A stretch of 64,000 bases of DNA from Nitrincola lacisaponensis (lineage in GTDB: Bacteria > Pseudomonadota > Gammaproteobacteria > Pseudomonadales > Balneatricaceae), in assembly GCF_000691225.1 (NCBI RefSeq), contig NZ_JMSZ01000032.1, forward strand, positions 310,001 through 374,000. Direction: 5' to 3'. The notes beneath the pieces were generated by a model. The model searched no databases. It saw nothing but the letters and a program-made list of their open reading frames with translations, and was not told the origin of the DNA. Made by a program: the position numbers and the translations under genes. This document shows, piece by piece, positions 30,141-39,215 of this stretch. Each line of letters begins with the position of its first letter. Position 1 is the first letter of the stretch.

Positions 30141-31883
30141 CTATTTCTCCAGTACGTAGTTTCCGGGTGCATCACATAAGGGATACAGACCGGATTCCGG
30201 ACTGCCCATCTCGGGTGGCAGAGTATATTCCGTCGATTTGGATTCCAGCCAGCCGACCCAGGGTTCCCACCAGGAGCCTTCATGCTTTTGATGCTGCTGC
30301 AGCCATTGCTCTGCAGGGATATGCTTGTCTTCAGCGCGTTGCTGGCCAATCTGGAAACTGCGTCTTGGGCGTCCTGGTTCGCTGACAATGCCAGCGTTAT
30401 GACCACCACTGGTCAGAACAAAGGTGATCTCGGTGTTACACAGGTCATGAATTTTGTAGACCGAGCGCCAGGGTGCTACATGGTCTGTCAGGGTCGCAAC
30501 GGCAAACACCGGGGCGCGTATATCCCTGAGTGAAATCGGACGGTCATTGACAATATAACGTCCACTGGCCAGATCATTGTTGAGGAACAGCAGTCGCAGG
30601 TATTGCGAATGCATGCGATAGGGCATGCGTGTAGCGTCCGCATTCCAGGCCATCAGATCATTGGTGGTGGGTTGGTCACCCAGCAGGTACTCATTGACCA
30701 TACGTGACCAGAGCAGGTCATAGGAGCGCAGAAGCATAAAGGCCCCCGACATCTGCTTGGTATCCAGATAGCCTTTCTCCCACATCATGTCTTCCATGTA
30801 GCTCAGCTGGCTTTCATCGATAAACAGCATCAACTCCCCGGCTTCGGTGAAGTCAGTCTGGGCGGTAAACAGCGTTACCGATTGCAGGCGGTGATCTTCA
30901 TCCCGAGCCATGGCTGCTGCAGCAATCGACAGCAGTGTGCCGCCAAGGCAATAGCCAGCCGCATGCACCTTTTGATCCGGTACAATCTTGTTGATGGTAT
31001 CCAGTGCCGCCATGATGCCTTTTTGGGTGTAGTCCTTCATCGACAGATCACGGTCTTCAACTGTCGGGTTATGCCAGGAAATCATGAATACAGTGAAGCC
31101 CTGATCGACCAGGTACTTGACCATGGAGTTATGCGGCGATAAATCCAGAATGTAGTACTTCATAATCCAGGCGGGCACGATCAGGATAGGCTCGGCCCTG
31201 ACTTTCTCAGTGGTCGGGCTGTACTGGATCAGTTCGATGAGCCGATTACGGTAGACGACTTTACCCGGAGTGACTGCCAGATCACGGCCAACTTTCAGAT
31301 CACCCTCATGCGGCGGCTCTTCCAGCAGACTGTGCTGCAGGTCTTCAACCAGCTTTTGCATCCCTTGTACCAGATTCATGCCGCCACTGGTAAGGGTGCG
31401 ATTGGCGACCACCGGGTTGGTCAAGGCAAAGTTGGTGGGAGACAACATGTCCAGCCATTGGCGTGCGGAAAAGGTGACCATATTCTCATGATGCTTGGCG
31501 ACACCGGGGATATTGGTGGTCGCATAATGCCACCACTGTTCATGCAGCATGAAGTTTTGTGAAATGACATTGTAAGGAAACTTGGACCAGGCCGGGTCTT
31601 TAAAACGACGATCATCCGCGAGCGGGTTGATAAAGGGCTTGATGTCAGGGTCGAAGGGAGCCCGTGACGCCCACAGCAAAAAAGCGGAATGCTTGCGCAG
31701 CATGTTTTCCATCATTTCAGCAATCTTGCCCGGCGAGTGACCCATATGAATCAGCCAGTCCATATAGGCAAGCAGCAATGAAGCGGGTGACATGCCTTTG
31801 GTAAAGCGTCCTTCCATCGCATGAATCATGCGGTCGAGTGTTGTCTTGATCTCGGGCATCGTCGCCCCTTGAATACCTGTCAT
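30141..31883 (-). CDS. phaC: Class I polyhydroxyalkanoate synthase
   Basis: Polymerises 3-hydroxyacyl-CoA into storage polyester. The 580-residue product has the PhaC N-terminal domain (FKDPAWSKFPYNVISQNFML, residues 94-113) and an alpha/beta hydrolase domain with the modified lipase box GYCLGG (nucleophile Cys312), the aspartate in ATLTDHVAPW and the histidine in SGGHNAGIV. I chose ATG 31883 with AAGGGAG upstream; a second ATG eight codons later is possible. No phasin or phaAB genes lie next to it, and a clear terminator was not seen. Confidence 0.93.
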   Translation of the reverse strand: MTGIQGATMPEIKTTLDRMIHAMEGRFTKGMSPASLLLAYMDWLIHMGHSPGKIAEMMENMLRKHSAFLLWASRAPFDPDIKPFINPLADDRRFKDPAWSKFPYNVISQNFMLHEQWWHYATTNIPGVAKHHENMVTFSARQWLDMLSPTNFALTNPVVANRTLTSGGMNLVQGMQKLVEDLQHSLLEEPPHEGDLKVGRDLAVTPGKVVYRNRLIELIQYSPTTEKVRAEPILIVPAWIMKYYILDLSPHNSMVKYLVDQGFTVFMISWHNPTVEDRDLSMKDYTQKGIMAALDTINKIVPDQKVHAAGYCLGGTLLSIAAAAMARDEDHRLQSVTLFTAQTDFTEAGELMLFIDESQLSYMEDMMWEKGYLDTKQMSGAFMLLRSYDLLWSRMVNEYLLGDQPTTNDLMAWNADATRMPYRMHSQYLRLLFLNNDLASGRYIVNDRPISLRDIRAPVFAVATLTDHVAPWRSVYKIHDLCNTEITFVLTSGGHNAGIVSEPGRPRRSFQIGQQRAEDKHIPAEQWLQQHQKHEGSWWEPWVGWLESKSTEYTLPPEMGSPESGLYPLCDAPGNYVLEK

Positions 31884-31970
31884 AATCACTCCCTTAAATA
31901 GCATTCTTCTTCACTTCAGTTTAGTCAAACACAGCCCCGGTCATCCAGCCCTATTAGTAAATATACTTAT

Positions 31971-32152
31971 GTCAGGCAGGGTGGTTGCACGGTTTGGTTA
32001 TTCTTGGTGCCAGTCCGGGGTAGTAGTACCGCTACCGTGTGACTCGCTTTTCGTCCTCCATGACCGCTCGACTGCCGCCTTCCTTGGCGGCAGTCGAGCC
32101 CTCAGGGACGAGTTCACGGCGAGTCAGATAGACCTGACCAAATCTGCCTGAC
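31971..32152. repeat. ~180 bp foldback element, MITE-like
   Basis: The termini are inverted: GTCAGGCAG (31971-31979) and CTGCCTGAC (32144-32152). Inner arms nest inside: TTTGGT/ACCAAA (31993/32137), TGACTCGC/GCGAGTCA (32040-32047/32119-32126), TCGTCC/GGACGA (32051-32056/32106-32111) and a perfect 14-bp core GCTCGACTGCCGCC/GGCGGCAGTCGAGC (32066-32079/32086-32099) with a 6-nt loop. No gene lies within. It fits a non-coding mobile foldback element or a highly structured leader RNA of the downstream pat gene. No clear target-site duplication was found. The rest of this 395-bp gap (31884-32278) shows nothing else. Confidence 0.65.
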
Positions 32153-32278
32153 GACCCGGTTATTGTATAGAGTTTTACGATAGTTAATGACAGTACTTTT
32201 GCTGCATGTGCGAAATGGATAGAATGGTTTACACTAAAGTCTGAACAGCCCCGTCCGCCAAGACGAAGGAACGAGTCC

Positions 32279-35017
32279 ATGTCCACCAAATACCTCAAGC
32301 GCTTCTTTCGACCCCGCTCGATTGCCGTATTCGGTGCCTCTGAACGGCATGACAGCATGGGAGGCATCGTGCTGCGTAACCTCCTCGACAGTGGCTTCAA
32401 AGGCCCGCTGATGGCGGTGAACAAGGAAGGTTATGCCCAGGTCAATGGTGTGACCTGCTACGAGAGTGTCAGTGCTCTGCCTGAAATGCCGGATCTGGCA
32501 ATCATCTGTACACCACCAGACAGCGTTGCAGACCTGGTACGTAAACTGGGCGCGAACATGGTTCGGGCGGCAATGATTCTGACGGGTGGGCTGACACTGG
32601 AAAGTGTCACCGGGCAGGGCAGTATCAAGGACGAAATACGTGAAGCGGCGCGCTCCTACGGTATTCGTATTCTGGGGCCAGACTGCATGGGAATGCTGAT
32701 TCCCGGTTCATCGATGAATGCCAGTTTCTCGCATGTAAATATCCGCAAAGGCCGCGTGGCCTATGTCGGACAGTCCGGGCTGATCGGTACGGCAATGATC
32801 GATTGGGCCAATGGCCAGGAAATCGGCTTTTCCCACTTCCTGACGCTGGGCGATGGGGTGGATGTTGATCTGCCATCCATTATCGACTATCTCGCCGGAG
32901 AACCGACCACTCACGCAATCCTGTTGCAGATGGATCGGGTGATCGGACCGTCACGAAACTTTATTTCGGCCTTGCGTGCCGCCTCGCGTAACAAGCTGGT
33001 GCTGGTGTTGAAGTCAGGCATTATCCCGGACGGCCGTATGCCAGTTGTGACCTGTGAAGGTATCGCGGATCAGGACCGGGTATATGATGCCGCCTTGCGT
33101 CGGGCCGGTGTGGTACGGGTTGATACCTCGGATATGCTGTTCAATGCATTGGAAACCCTGACACGTATGAAGCCGATGCGGGGTGAGCGTCTGGCAATTG
33201 TCTGTAACGGCATGGGACCGAATGCGCTGGCCTATGACCGTCTGCGTGCTCGCAAAGGGCAATTGGCCGAACTGGCGGAGGATACAGTACAGGATCTGGC
33301 AGCGGTGCTGCCTGCTCACTGGAATGGGCGCAACCCGGTTGACCTCAATGCGGATGCCACGCCCGAGCGCTATGCTGAAGTGATTGCGCGTCTGGCCAAA
33401 GATCCAAATGTGGATGCGGTGCTGTCCATTCATGCGCCCACACGTATGGCTCCCAGCGTGGAAACTGCCGATGCTGTGGTTAAAATTGCCAAGAAAACGC
33501 CGCGTAATGTGCTGACCTGCTGGATGGGGCGTGAATCGGCCATAGCAGCACGAAACCGCTGTAACGCCTCGGGCATCACCACTTTTCTGAATCCTGAAGA
33601 AGCTGTAGATGCTTTCATGTTCATGGTCGAGTATCACCGTAACCAGCTGGTCATGCGGCAGACACCTGCTCCATACCGTATCGACAATCAGCCAAACCGT
33701 CGCAAGGCCGTTGATCTGATCGAGCGGGTGCTGGAAGAAGGGCGCGACTATCTCAGCCATTCTGAAGCCTGCGACCTGCTCGACCTGTACGAAATTCCGA
33801 CTTCCAACACACACTATGCAGAAGATATTGACAGTGTGGTGGAAATCGCCCGACAGCTGGGTGGTTCAGTCGCCGTCAAGGCGTTACATCAGGATAATGT
33901 CTATCCGTTCAGCTATGAGCGTGACAGCAGCCGTAACCGCTGGCGTGATCTGGCACTGGATCTCTATTCCATGCAGGAAGTGCGGCATGCGACAACCAAG
34001 CTGGCATACCGTGTCAGCGAGCGTTATCCGCCAGAGCAGCAGTTTGGCTTTGCTGTACAACAGATGAAACGCGGCTTTCAATCTCTGCAAATCAATCTGG
34101 GAATCACCCGCGATCCGGTATTCGGGCCATTGGTGATCTTTGGTATTGGCGGCTACACCGCAGATACGCTGGCGGATCGTGCGCTGATGTTGCCCCCCAT
34201 GAACTCAGCGCTGGCGCAGCAGTTGGTGCGTCAGTCCCGGGTCTATGACATTATCAGTGAAAACTCCGAATGGCCGGAGCGAGACCTGCAAAATCTCAGT
34301 GATCTGCTGATCAAGCTGGGGCAGATGGCGGTTGAGCTGAAACAGTTGAAAACACTGGAGATCAATCCGTTGCTGTTGAACAAGCGCGGACTGCTGGCGG
34401 TGGATGTCAGTGTCGCGCTGGGTGAGCCGGCAGCCTTGTCTGTATCGCCTTATCCGGAGTATCTGACTGAACAGATTCGCCTGAAGCGCTCAGGACGCCA
34501 GGCTGTGCTGAGGGCCATTCGCGGTGAAGACGAACCCGCCCATCTGGAGTTCTATAATCAGCTGTCGCCTGAATCGATTCGATTGCGTTACTTCTACAGT
34601 CGCGGAGTACCAACCCACCAGGAATTAGCGAACTGGACACAAATCGATTACGACCGGGAGATGGCGTTGATTGTATCGGCCCCGAAACTGGACGGGGAGG
34701 GCTATGAAACTCTGGGCGTGGTCAGGGCTGTCACTGACGCTGACAACATTCGTGCCGAGTTCTCCGTAGTGGTGCGTGATGATCTGCAGGGAGAGGGGCT
34801 GGGTGTGATTCTGATGCAGAAAGTTATTCAGTACTGTCGTGATCGGGGAACCTTGATGATTATGGGGTCTACCTTACCCTCCAATAAAGGGATGCAGGCC
34901 CTGGCGCGCAAGCTCGGATTCCGTAACAGCTACAATGCGGAAGAGGATGTGATCGACATGAAGTTGATGTTGCATGAACCCACCGAAGACTGGCAAATTC
35001 TGCGGCTGCAACACTGA
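32279..35017 (+). CDS. pat: Protein lysine acetyltransferase, Pat/PatZ type
   Basis: Large acetyltransferase that modifies acetyl-CoA synthetase and other proteins on lysine. The 912-residue product has an N-terminal CoA-binding domain (SIAVFGASERHDSMGG), a succinyl-CoA-ligase-like flavodoxin part (GPDCMGML; YVGQSGLIGTA), an ATP-grasp part (residues about 480-700) and a C-terminal GNAT domain with DDLQGEGLGVILMQKVI. This order defines the YfiQ/Pka family; the E. coli protein is 886 residues. AAGGAACGAG precedes the ATG. It is alone between the foldback element and the ArsR gene. Confidence 0.9.
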   Translation: MSTKYLKRFFRPRSIAVFGASERHDSMGGIVLRNLLDSGFKGPLMAVNKEGYAQVNGVTCYESVSALPEMPDLAIICTPPDSVADLVRKLGANMVRAAMILTGGLTLESVTGQGSIKDEIREAARSYGIRILGPDCMGMLIPGSSMNASFSHVNIRKGRVAYVGQSGLIGTAMIDWANGQEIGFSHFLTLGDGVDVDLPSIIDYLAGEPTTHAILLQMDRVIGPSRNFISALRAASRNKLVLVLKSGIIPDGRMPVVTCEGIADQDRVYDAALRRAGVVRVDTSDMLFNALETLTRMKPMRGERLAIVCNGMGPNALAYDRLRARKGQLAELAEDTVQDLAAVLPAHWNGRNPVDLNADATPERYAEVIARLAKDPNVDAVLSIHAPTRMAPSVETADAVVKIAKKTPRNVLTCWMGRESAIAARNRCNASGITTFLNPEEAVDAFMFMVEYHRNQLVMRQTPAPYRIDNQPNRRKAVDLIERVLEEGRDYLSHSEACDLLDLYEIPTSNTHYAEDIDSVVEIARQLGGSVAVKALHQDNVYPFSYERDSSRNRWRDLALDLYSMQEVRHATTKLAYRVSERYPPEQQFGFAVQQMKRGFQSLQINLGITRDPVFGPLVIFGIGGYTADTLADRALMLPPMNSALAQQLVRQSRVYDIISENSEWPERDLQNLSDLLIKLGQMAVELKQLKTLEINPLLLNKRGLLAVDVSVALGEPAALSVSPYPEYLTEQIRLKRSGRQAVLRAIRGEDEPAHLEFYNQLSPESIRLRYFYSRGVPTHQELANWTQIDYDREMALIVSAPKLDGEGYETLGVVRAVTDADNIRAEFSVVVRDDLQGEGLGVILMQKVIQYCRDRGTLMIMGSTLPSNKGMQALARKLGFRNSYNAEEDVIDMKLMLHEPTEDWQILRLQH

Positions 35018-35034
35018 CCGCCTGGCGGTCAGTG
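35012..35034. terminator. Hairpin over the pat stop codon
   Basis: Perfect 11-bp arms CACTGACCGCC (35012-35022) and GGCGGTCAGTG (35024-35034) around one base, covering the stop codon (TGA 35015-35017). There is no T tract on either side. It separates converging genes. Confidence 0.5.
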
Positions 35035-35051
35035 GCAGTTAACCCGTGTTG

Positions 35052-35411
35052 TTAAAGCGTTGGGCAGAAAATATCGTGTAATGTACCGATCAATCGCTTG
35101 GCCTTATCTCCCTGGAGAGAGTAGTAGATAGTTTGTGACTCGCGGCGTGTTTTAACCAGGCCATCACGTCGCAGCAAAGCCAGGTGTTGCGATAGAGCCG
35201 ACTGGCTCAGATCCAGAAAACTGTTCAACTGGGAAACCGAGAGTTCGCGATCACCCAGGTAACACAAGATCAACAGGCGGCTGTCGTTACCCAGTGCCTT
35301 CATCAGTCGTGCGGCTTCTGCCGCGTTTTGTTTCATCAGTTCAAGGCCATCGGCCGGAAAGTCGGACTCCTGTGCGGTATCCGATGTCATAGCAGCTTTC
35401 AATTCAGTCAC
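35052..35411 (-). CDS. ArsR-family regulator, SqrR/BigR-like
   Basis: A 119-residue winged-helix regulator. The recognition region is LSVSQLNSFLDLSQSALSQHLALLRRDGLV. It lacks the ELCVCDL metal motif of ArsR. It does have one cysteine in the second helix (LLILCYLGD) and one near the end (DIFCPTL), the pair used by SqrR/BigR proteins to sense sulfane sulfur or persulfide. That suggests a sulfide or redox sensor; the target is unknown. It is divergent from lapG. The start is uncertain; GTG 35411 is shown, and an ATG seven codons on is possible. Confidence 0.75.
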   Translation of the reverse strand: MTELKAAMTSDTAQESDFPADGLELMKQNAAEAARLMKALGNDSRLLILCYLGDRELSVSQLNSFLDLSQSALSQHLALLRRDGLVKTRRESQTIYYSLQGDKAKRLIGTLHDIFCPTL

Positions 35412-35556
35412 CCCAATATAATATTTTTTGTGATAGTCCGCCTATTTTATATAAACTTAAGGCTAATATGAAAGCGTGTATTATACTGTTGCAGAATCAA
35501 TATATTCCGCCAGGCTCAGGCATACCTGACGTTTCACCGAATAATGGATTAAATTC

Positions 35557-36261
35557 ATGCTGATGCGACTGTTCCAGCCGCGATATATTCGTCTGTTGGT
35601 CCTACTACTTGCGGTAGCCGGACTGCTGATGAGCCATGGCTTGTTCAGTCGCGCCAGTATTGATTTCGATCGTTTTCACCGGCAAATGGAAAGTCGCTTC
35701 GGTGCACAGCGAGCCAATGTTTCACGTAGCTGGGAGGCCATGCTCAGACAGGCCGCCCAGGCTGAGACCGAACGCCAGAAACTGGAAATCGTGAACCAAT
35801 TCGTTCATCAGCATATCCGTTATCGTACCGATCAGCGTCTCTATGGTGTGGAAGACTATTGGGCTTCACCACTGGAAACCCTGGGGCATGGTATGGGAGA
35901 TTGCGAGGATTACGCTATTCTTCAGTATGTCAGCCTGCGACAGGCCGGCATCAGTGATGACCGCTTACGCCTGATTTATGTTAACGCCCGTATGGGGGGG
36001 CCGCGCAGCTCGATTACCCAGGCCCATATGGTCCTGGGCTACTATGCAACCCCTACATCGGAGCCATTGATACTGGACAGTCTGATTGCGAATATACACC
36101 CGGCCTCACAGCGCCCGGATCTGTCGCCGGTGTTCAGCTTTAACAGTGAAGGTTTGTGGGCGGGTGGAGCAACGTCACCCGCTGCCAGTGCCACAGCCCG
36201 TTTGTCTCGCTGGCGAAATGTGCTGGAACGTATCCAGCAGGAAGGAGTAAGTTTTCAATGA
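35557..36261 (+). CDS. lapG: LapG periplasmic cysteine protease
   Basis: Cleaves the N-terminal retention module of LapA-type adhesins, releasing them from the outer membrane. The 234-residue product has an N-terminal membrane/signal segment and the transglutaminase-like catalytic triad Cys116 (GMGDCEDYA), His157 (QAHMVL) and Asp174 (LILDSL). The calcium-binding residues next to the cysteine (Asp115, Glu117) are kept. It lies 46 bp before lapD, the usual partner, and a candidate substrate is in the same window. Confidence 0.93.
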   Translation: MLMRLFQPRYIRLLVLLLAVAGLLMSHGLFSRASIDFDRFHRQMESRFGAQRANVSRSWEAMLRQAAQAETERQKLEIVNQFVHQHIRYRTDQRLYGVEDYWASPLETLGHGMGDCEDYAILQYVSLRQAGISDDRLRLIYVNARMGGPRSSITQAHMVLGYYATPTSEPLILDSLIANIHPASQRPDLSPVFSFNSEGLWAGGATSPAASATARLSRWRNVLERIQQEGVSFQ

Positions 36262-36307
36262 AAACCGTCTGTAGCCGATCGGATTTCAGCAAAAGGGAGA
36301 GTCAGTC

Positions 36308-38233
36308 ATGTCACTGATCCGTCAACTTTGGATAGCGGTCGTACTGATGATGTCAATTGCCTTCATCAGCAGCTTCAGCATCAGCACCTATAAAGCGAAA
36401 GCCTATTTCGAGGAGCAGCTGTTACTGAAAAATATCGATAATGCAGGCTCGCTGGCACTGACGCTCTCTCAGATCGAAAAAGACCCGGTCATGCTGGAGC
36501 TGTTAATTGCGGCACAGTTTGATACTGGCCATTATCAGCGCATTGAGCTTCTGGACCCCGAAGGGCAGCCTCTGCAACAGAAAATCTATCAGGGCGAAGA
36601 CCCCAGTGGTGTGCCCCAGTGGTTCCAGCGTATTGCTGCGTTGGACATTGAGCCAGGCGTTGCCCAGGTGCAGGATGGCTGGTTTCAGTACGGAACACTT
36701 TATGTAGAAAGCCATACCCGGTTTGCCTATCAGGCGCTCTGGACAACCACCCGTGATCTGCTGTTGTGGTTTTTACTGGTTGCTCTGGCTGCCGGTAGCC
36801 TGGGAACCCTGATCCTCAAATTGATTACGCGCCCACTGGATGATGTCGTACAGCAGGCGGAGGCGATAGGCGGGCGGCGCTTTATCCTTTCGCGAGAGCC
36901 GCGTACGCTGGAATTTGGGCGAGTGGTCAAGGCGATGAATATTTTGTCTGACCGTATCCGTTTGATGCTGGATAGCGAACGTAAGCGTCTTGAAGAGATG
37001 CGTTACAAAAACCAGCATGATGCGCTGACCGGCTTGGCAAATCGTGAATACTTCTTTACACAGCTGGATACCCGTCTGGACAGCGACGATCAGGACAGTC
37101 AGCACGCACTGGTGCTGATTCGGGTGCGTCACCTGGCAACCTTGAACCAGCAGCTCGGCCATCGTCAGACAGATGCCTTGTTGACAGGGGTCGCAGAGGC
37201 TATCCAGGCGACGCTTCAGGAACTGCCCGACAAGTTTACCCAGGCCGATGCCGGGCGCTTGAATGGCAGTGACTTCGCTTTGTTACTGACGGACGCCAGT
37301 GATCTGGCTGCCGTCAGTGAAGGCTTGTTGCATAATCTGGTAGCGCTTAGCGCAAAGTACGAGCAAGGCCCGCAGCTGCCCCTGGCGGCCAGCTATTTCT
37401 CACCAGCTGACAATCGTGCCAGCCTGATGATGAAACTGGATACGCTGCTGGCGCAGGCTGAACAGCGTGAAATGACCTGCAGTGAAATTACCCTGGCCAC
37501 GCAATCTACACTGCGTTTTCATAATGCCGATGAGTGGCGCATGGTACTCACTGAAGCACTCATGCGTGAGCGCGTTCGTGCAGAACACTATCCGGTGGTT
37601 GCACTGGATGGCAGCCTGATACACCGGGAAGTCATGATGCGGATGGAACTGCAGGGGCAGCTGCATACCGCCGGATTCTTTATTCCCTGGGCCAGGCGTC
37701 TGGGCATGCTGCCGGAGCTGGATGTTGCCATGGTGGCCTACCAGCTCAAACAGCTGCGAGACCGTAGCATCACAGGGCCTTTGGCAATCAACCTGTCTGC
37801 CGAAACGCTGGCTGATCTGATTGCGGTAAACCGTCTGCAAAGTGAACTGCAGCAGGCTGGTAATCTGGCTGAGCAGCTGTCCTTTGAGGTCAGCGAGCGG
37901 TGTGTGGTTCAGCATCCGCAGGTGTTCCGTGAATTCTGCCGTCAGATCAAGCCATTGGGCTGTCAGGTGGGGCTGGAACGGGCCGGTGCCGATTTTGCCC
38001 GTATCACCAATTTGCAGGAGCTGGGTCTGGATTACATCAAGGTAGACCATGCGTTTGTGGCCGGACTGGCTGGCAATATCAGCAATCAGAACTTCCTGCG
38101 AGGTTTGGCAACACTGGGGCATTCAATCGGCTTGCAGGTTATAGCTGACGGCGTCAGAGAAGCTGAGTTGCGGGACTTGCTGGAATCACTGGGGTTGGAT
38201 GCCTGGACAGGGCCAGCCGTTACAGAAACCTGA
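36308..38233 (+). CDS. lapD: LapD c-di-GMP receptor
   Basis: Inner-membrane receptor that binds c-di-GMP in its cytoplasmic EAL domain and holds LapG in the periplasm, protecting the adhesin. The 641-residue product has a transmembrane segment (residues 7-27), a periplasmic LapD/MoxY-type domain, a second transmembrane segment near 155-175, a HAMP-like linker, a degenerate GGDEF (GRLNGSDFALL instead of GGDEF) and a degenerate EAL (REVMMRM instead of EAL). Both enzyme motifs are lost, as in known LapD. GGGAG precedes the ATG. It overlaps the next (opposite) gene by 14 nt. Confidence 0.94.
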   Translation: MSLIRQLWIAVVLMMSIAFISSFSISTYKAKAYFEEQLLLKNIDNAGSLALTLSQIEKDPVMLELLIAAQFDTGHYQRIELLDPEGQPLQQKIYQGEDPSGVPQWFQRIAALDIEPGVAQVQDGWFQYGTLYVESHTRFAYQALWTTTRDLLLWFLLVALAAGSLGTLILKLITRPLDDVVQQAEAIGGRRFILSREPRTLEFGRVVKAMNILSDRIRLMLDSERKRLEEMRYKNQHDALTGLANREYFFTQLDTRLDSDDQDSQHALVLIRVRHLATLNQQLGHRQTDALLTGVAEAIQATLQELPDKFTQADAGRLNGSDFALLLTDASDLAAVSEGLLHNLVALSAKYEQGPQLPLAASYFSPADNRASLMMKLDTLLAQAEQREMTCSEITLATQSTLRFHNADEWRMVLTEALMRERVRAEHYPVVALDGSLIHREVMMRMELQGQLHTAGFFIPWARRLGMLPELDVAMVAYQLKQLRDRSITGPLAINLSAETLADLIAVNRLQSELQQAGNLAEQLSFEVSERCVVQHPQVFREFCRQIKPLGCQVGLERAGADFARITNLQELGLDYIKVDHAFVAGLAGNISNQNFLRGLATLGHSIGLQVIADGVREAELRDLLESLGLDAWTGPAVTET

Positions 38234-38570
38234 GGCTGTCCTCATCCTCATCGTCGCCAATCAATTTCAGGCTACGATGGTTTTCACGCAGGTTTTGGCG
38301 GTTTAGCAGCTTTTGCTGAGCCGCTTTAGGCAAGTCAGTGAATTGAATAACACCCTTGTGTGTGAGCAGGTCGATCACGTCTTCCAGTACCCTGACCAGC
38401 TCGGTATCACTGCGTTCCAGCGTTGTTTGCGCCACGGTAGCCTTGCAGGCTTCACATTTCAGATAGTCGAGGAACTCCTCAGACCGGTCATCGGCTGCTT
38501 CCGGAAACTCCACGCTCTGCGTTTCACTGATACCGACGATTTTGCCGCAATGATTACGCTTGATGAACAT
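38220..38570 (-). CDS. Conserved hypothetical, 116 aa, with CxxC
   Basis: Not firmly recognised. The product starts MFIKRNHCGKIVGIS and holds a CEAC pair (possible metal site), a helical middle (VLEDVIDLLTHKGVIQFTDLP) and an acidic end. Small proteins of this pattern in pseudomonads are often mislabelled tryptophan synthase beta-like; no enzyme motif is present. GGGAG precedes the ATG. Its end overlaps lapD tail to tail by 14 nt. Confidence 0.6.
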   Translation of the reverse strand: MFIKRNHCGKIVGISETQSVEFPEAADDRSEEFLDYLKCEACKATVAQTTLERSDTELVRVLEDVIDLLTHKGVIQFTDLPKAAQQKLLNRQNLRENHRSLKLIGDDEDEDSLRFL

Positions 38571-38615
38571 GCCTATGACTCCCTTATAGTGATAAGGCGA
38601 AGTGTAGCACAGGCT

Positions 38616-39215
38616 TTAGTGGCCCCGTACTACCAGCATCAAATGCATTCGATCACGGACGCCAAGTTTTTGGAAAATAGCACTTAGATGTGCTTTGACC
38701 GTACGTTCAGTAATATCCAGTTTGCGCGCAATTTCCTTATTGCTGGCACCGGTCATCACTGCATCTGTCACTTCGCGCTCACGCTCTGTCAGCAGGCTCA
38801 GGTCAACGTCAGATGACTGCTGCTGTTTCAACACCTGAGAAAAAATACCCACCATGCGCGTCAGCAGGGGAGCAGGTAACCACATGGCGCCCTGACTCAC
38901 GCTCTGTGCCACCTGTTGCAGGGTTGCAACGTTTGCCAGGGCTTCTGTATAGCCACGTGCACCGGCTTCCAGAGCATCGCGCAGCTCGTCGGTGTTCTCG
39001 AGGCGGGTCAGTACAATCACTTTACAGCCACCCTGGGCATAGAAAGACACCAGATCAAGCCAGTTGCGGCTGGCGGATAGAATCCAGACGAGCGTCTGTG
39101 TGTCCGCCATGGGGGGCAATGACACGCCAGCATGAATGGCCGCCTCGGGGAACGCAGCTGTCCAGCGTGGACTACTGAAACTTTCTTCCGTTAAAAATAA
39201 ATGTTTCTGCGTCAT
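38616..39215 (-). CDS. LuxR-type response regulator of the Lap secretion operon
   Basis: A 199-residue regulator with a receiver-like N-terminal half that lacks a clear phospho-acceptor Asp (WILSASRNWLDLVSFY), and a C-terminal LuxR helix-turn-helix (LTEREREVTDAVMTGASNKEIARKLDITERTVKAHLSAIFQKLGV, residues 142-186). It overlaps lapC by 4 nt (ATGA), so it is the last gene of lapE-lapB-lapC-luxR. It may control adhesin or exopolysaccharide genes; the target is unknown. Confidence 0.85.
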   Translation of the reverse strand: MTQKHLFLTEESFSSPRWTAAFPEAAIHAGVSLPPMADTQTLVWILSASRNWLDLVSFYAQGGCKVIVLTRLENTDELRDALEAGARGYTEALANVATLQQVAQSVSQGAMWLPAPLLTRMVGIFSQVLKQQQSSDVDLSLLTEREREVTDAVMTGASNKEIARKLDITERTVKAHLSAIFQKLGVRDRMHLMLVVRGH

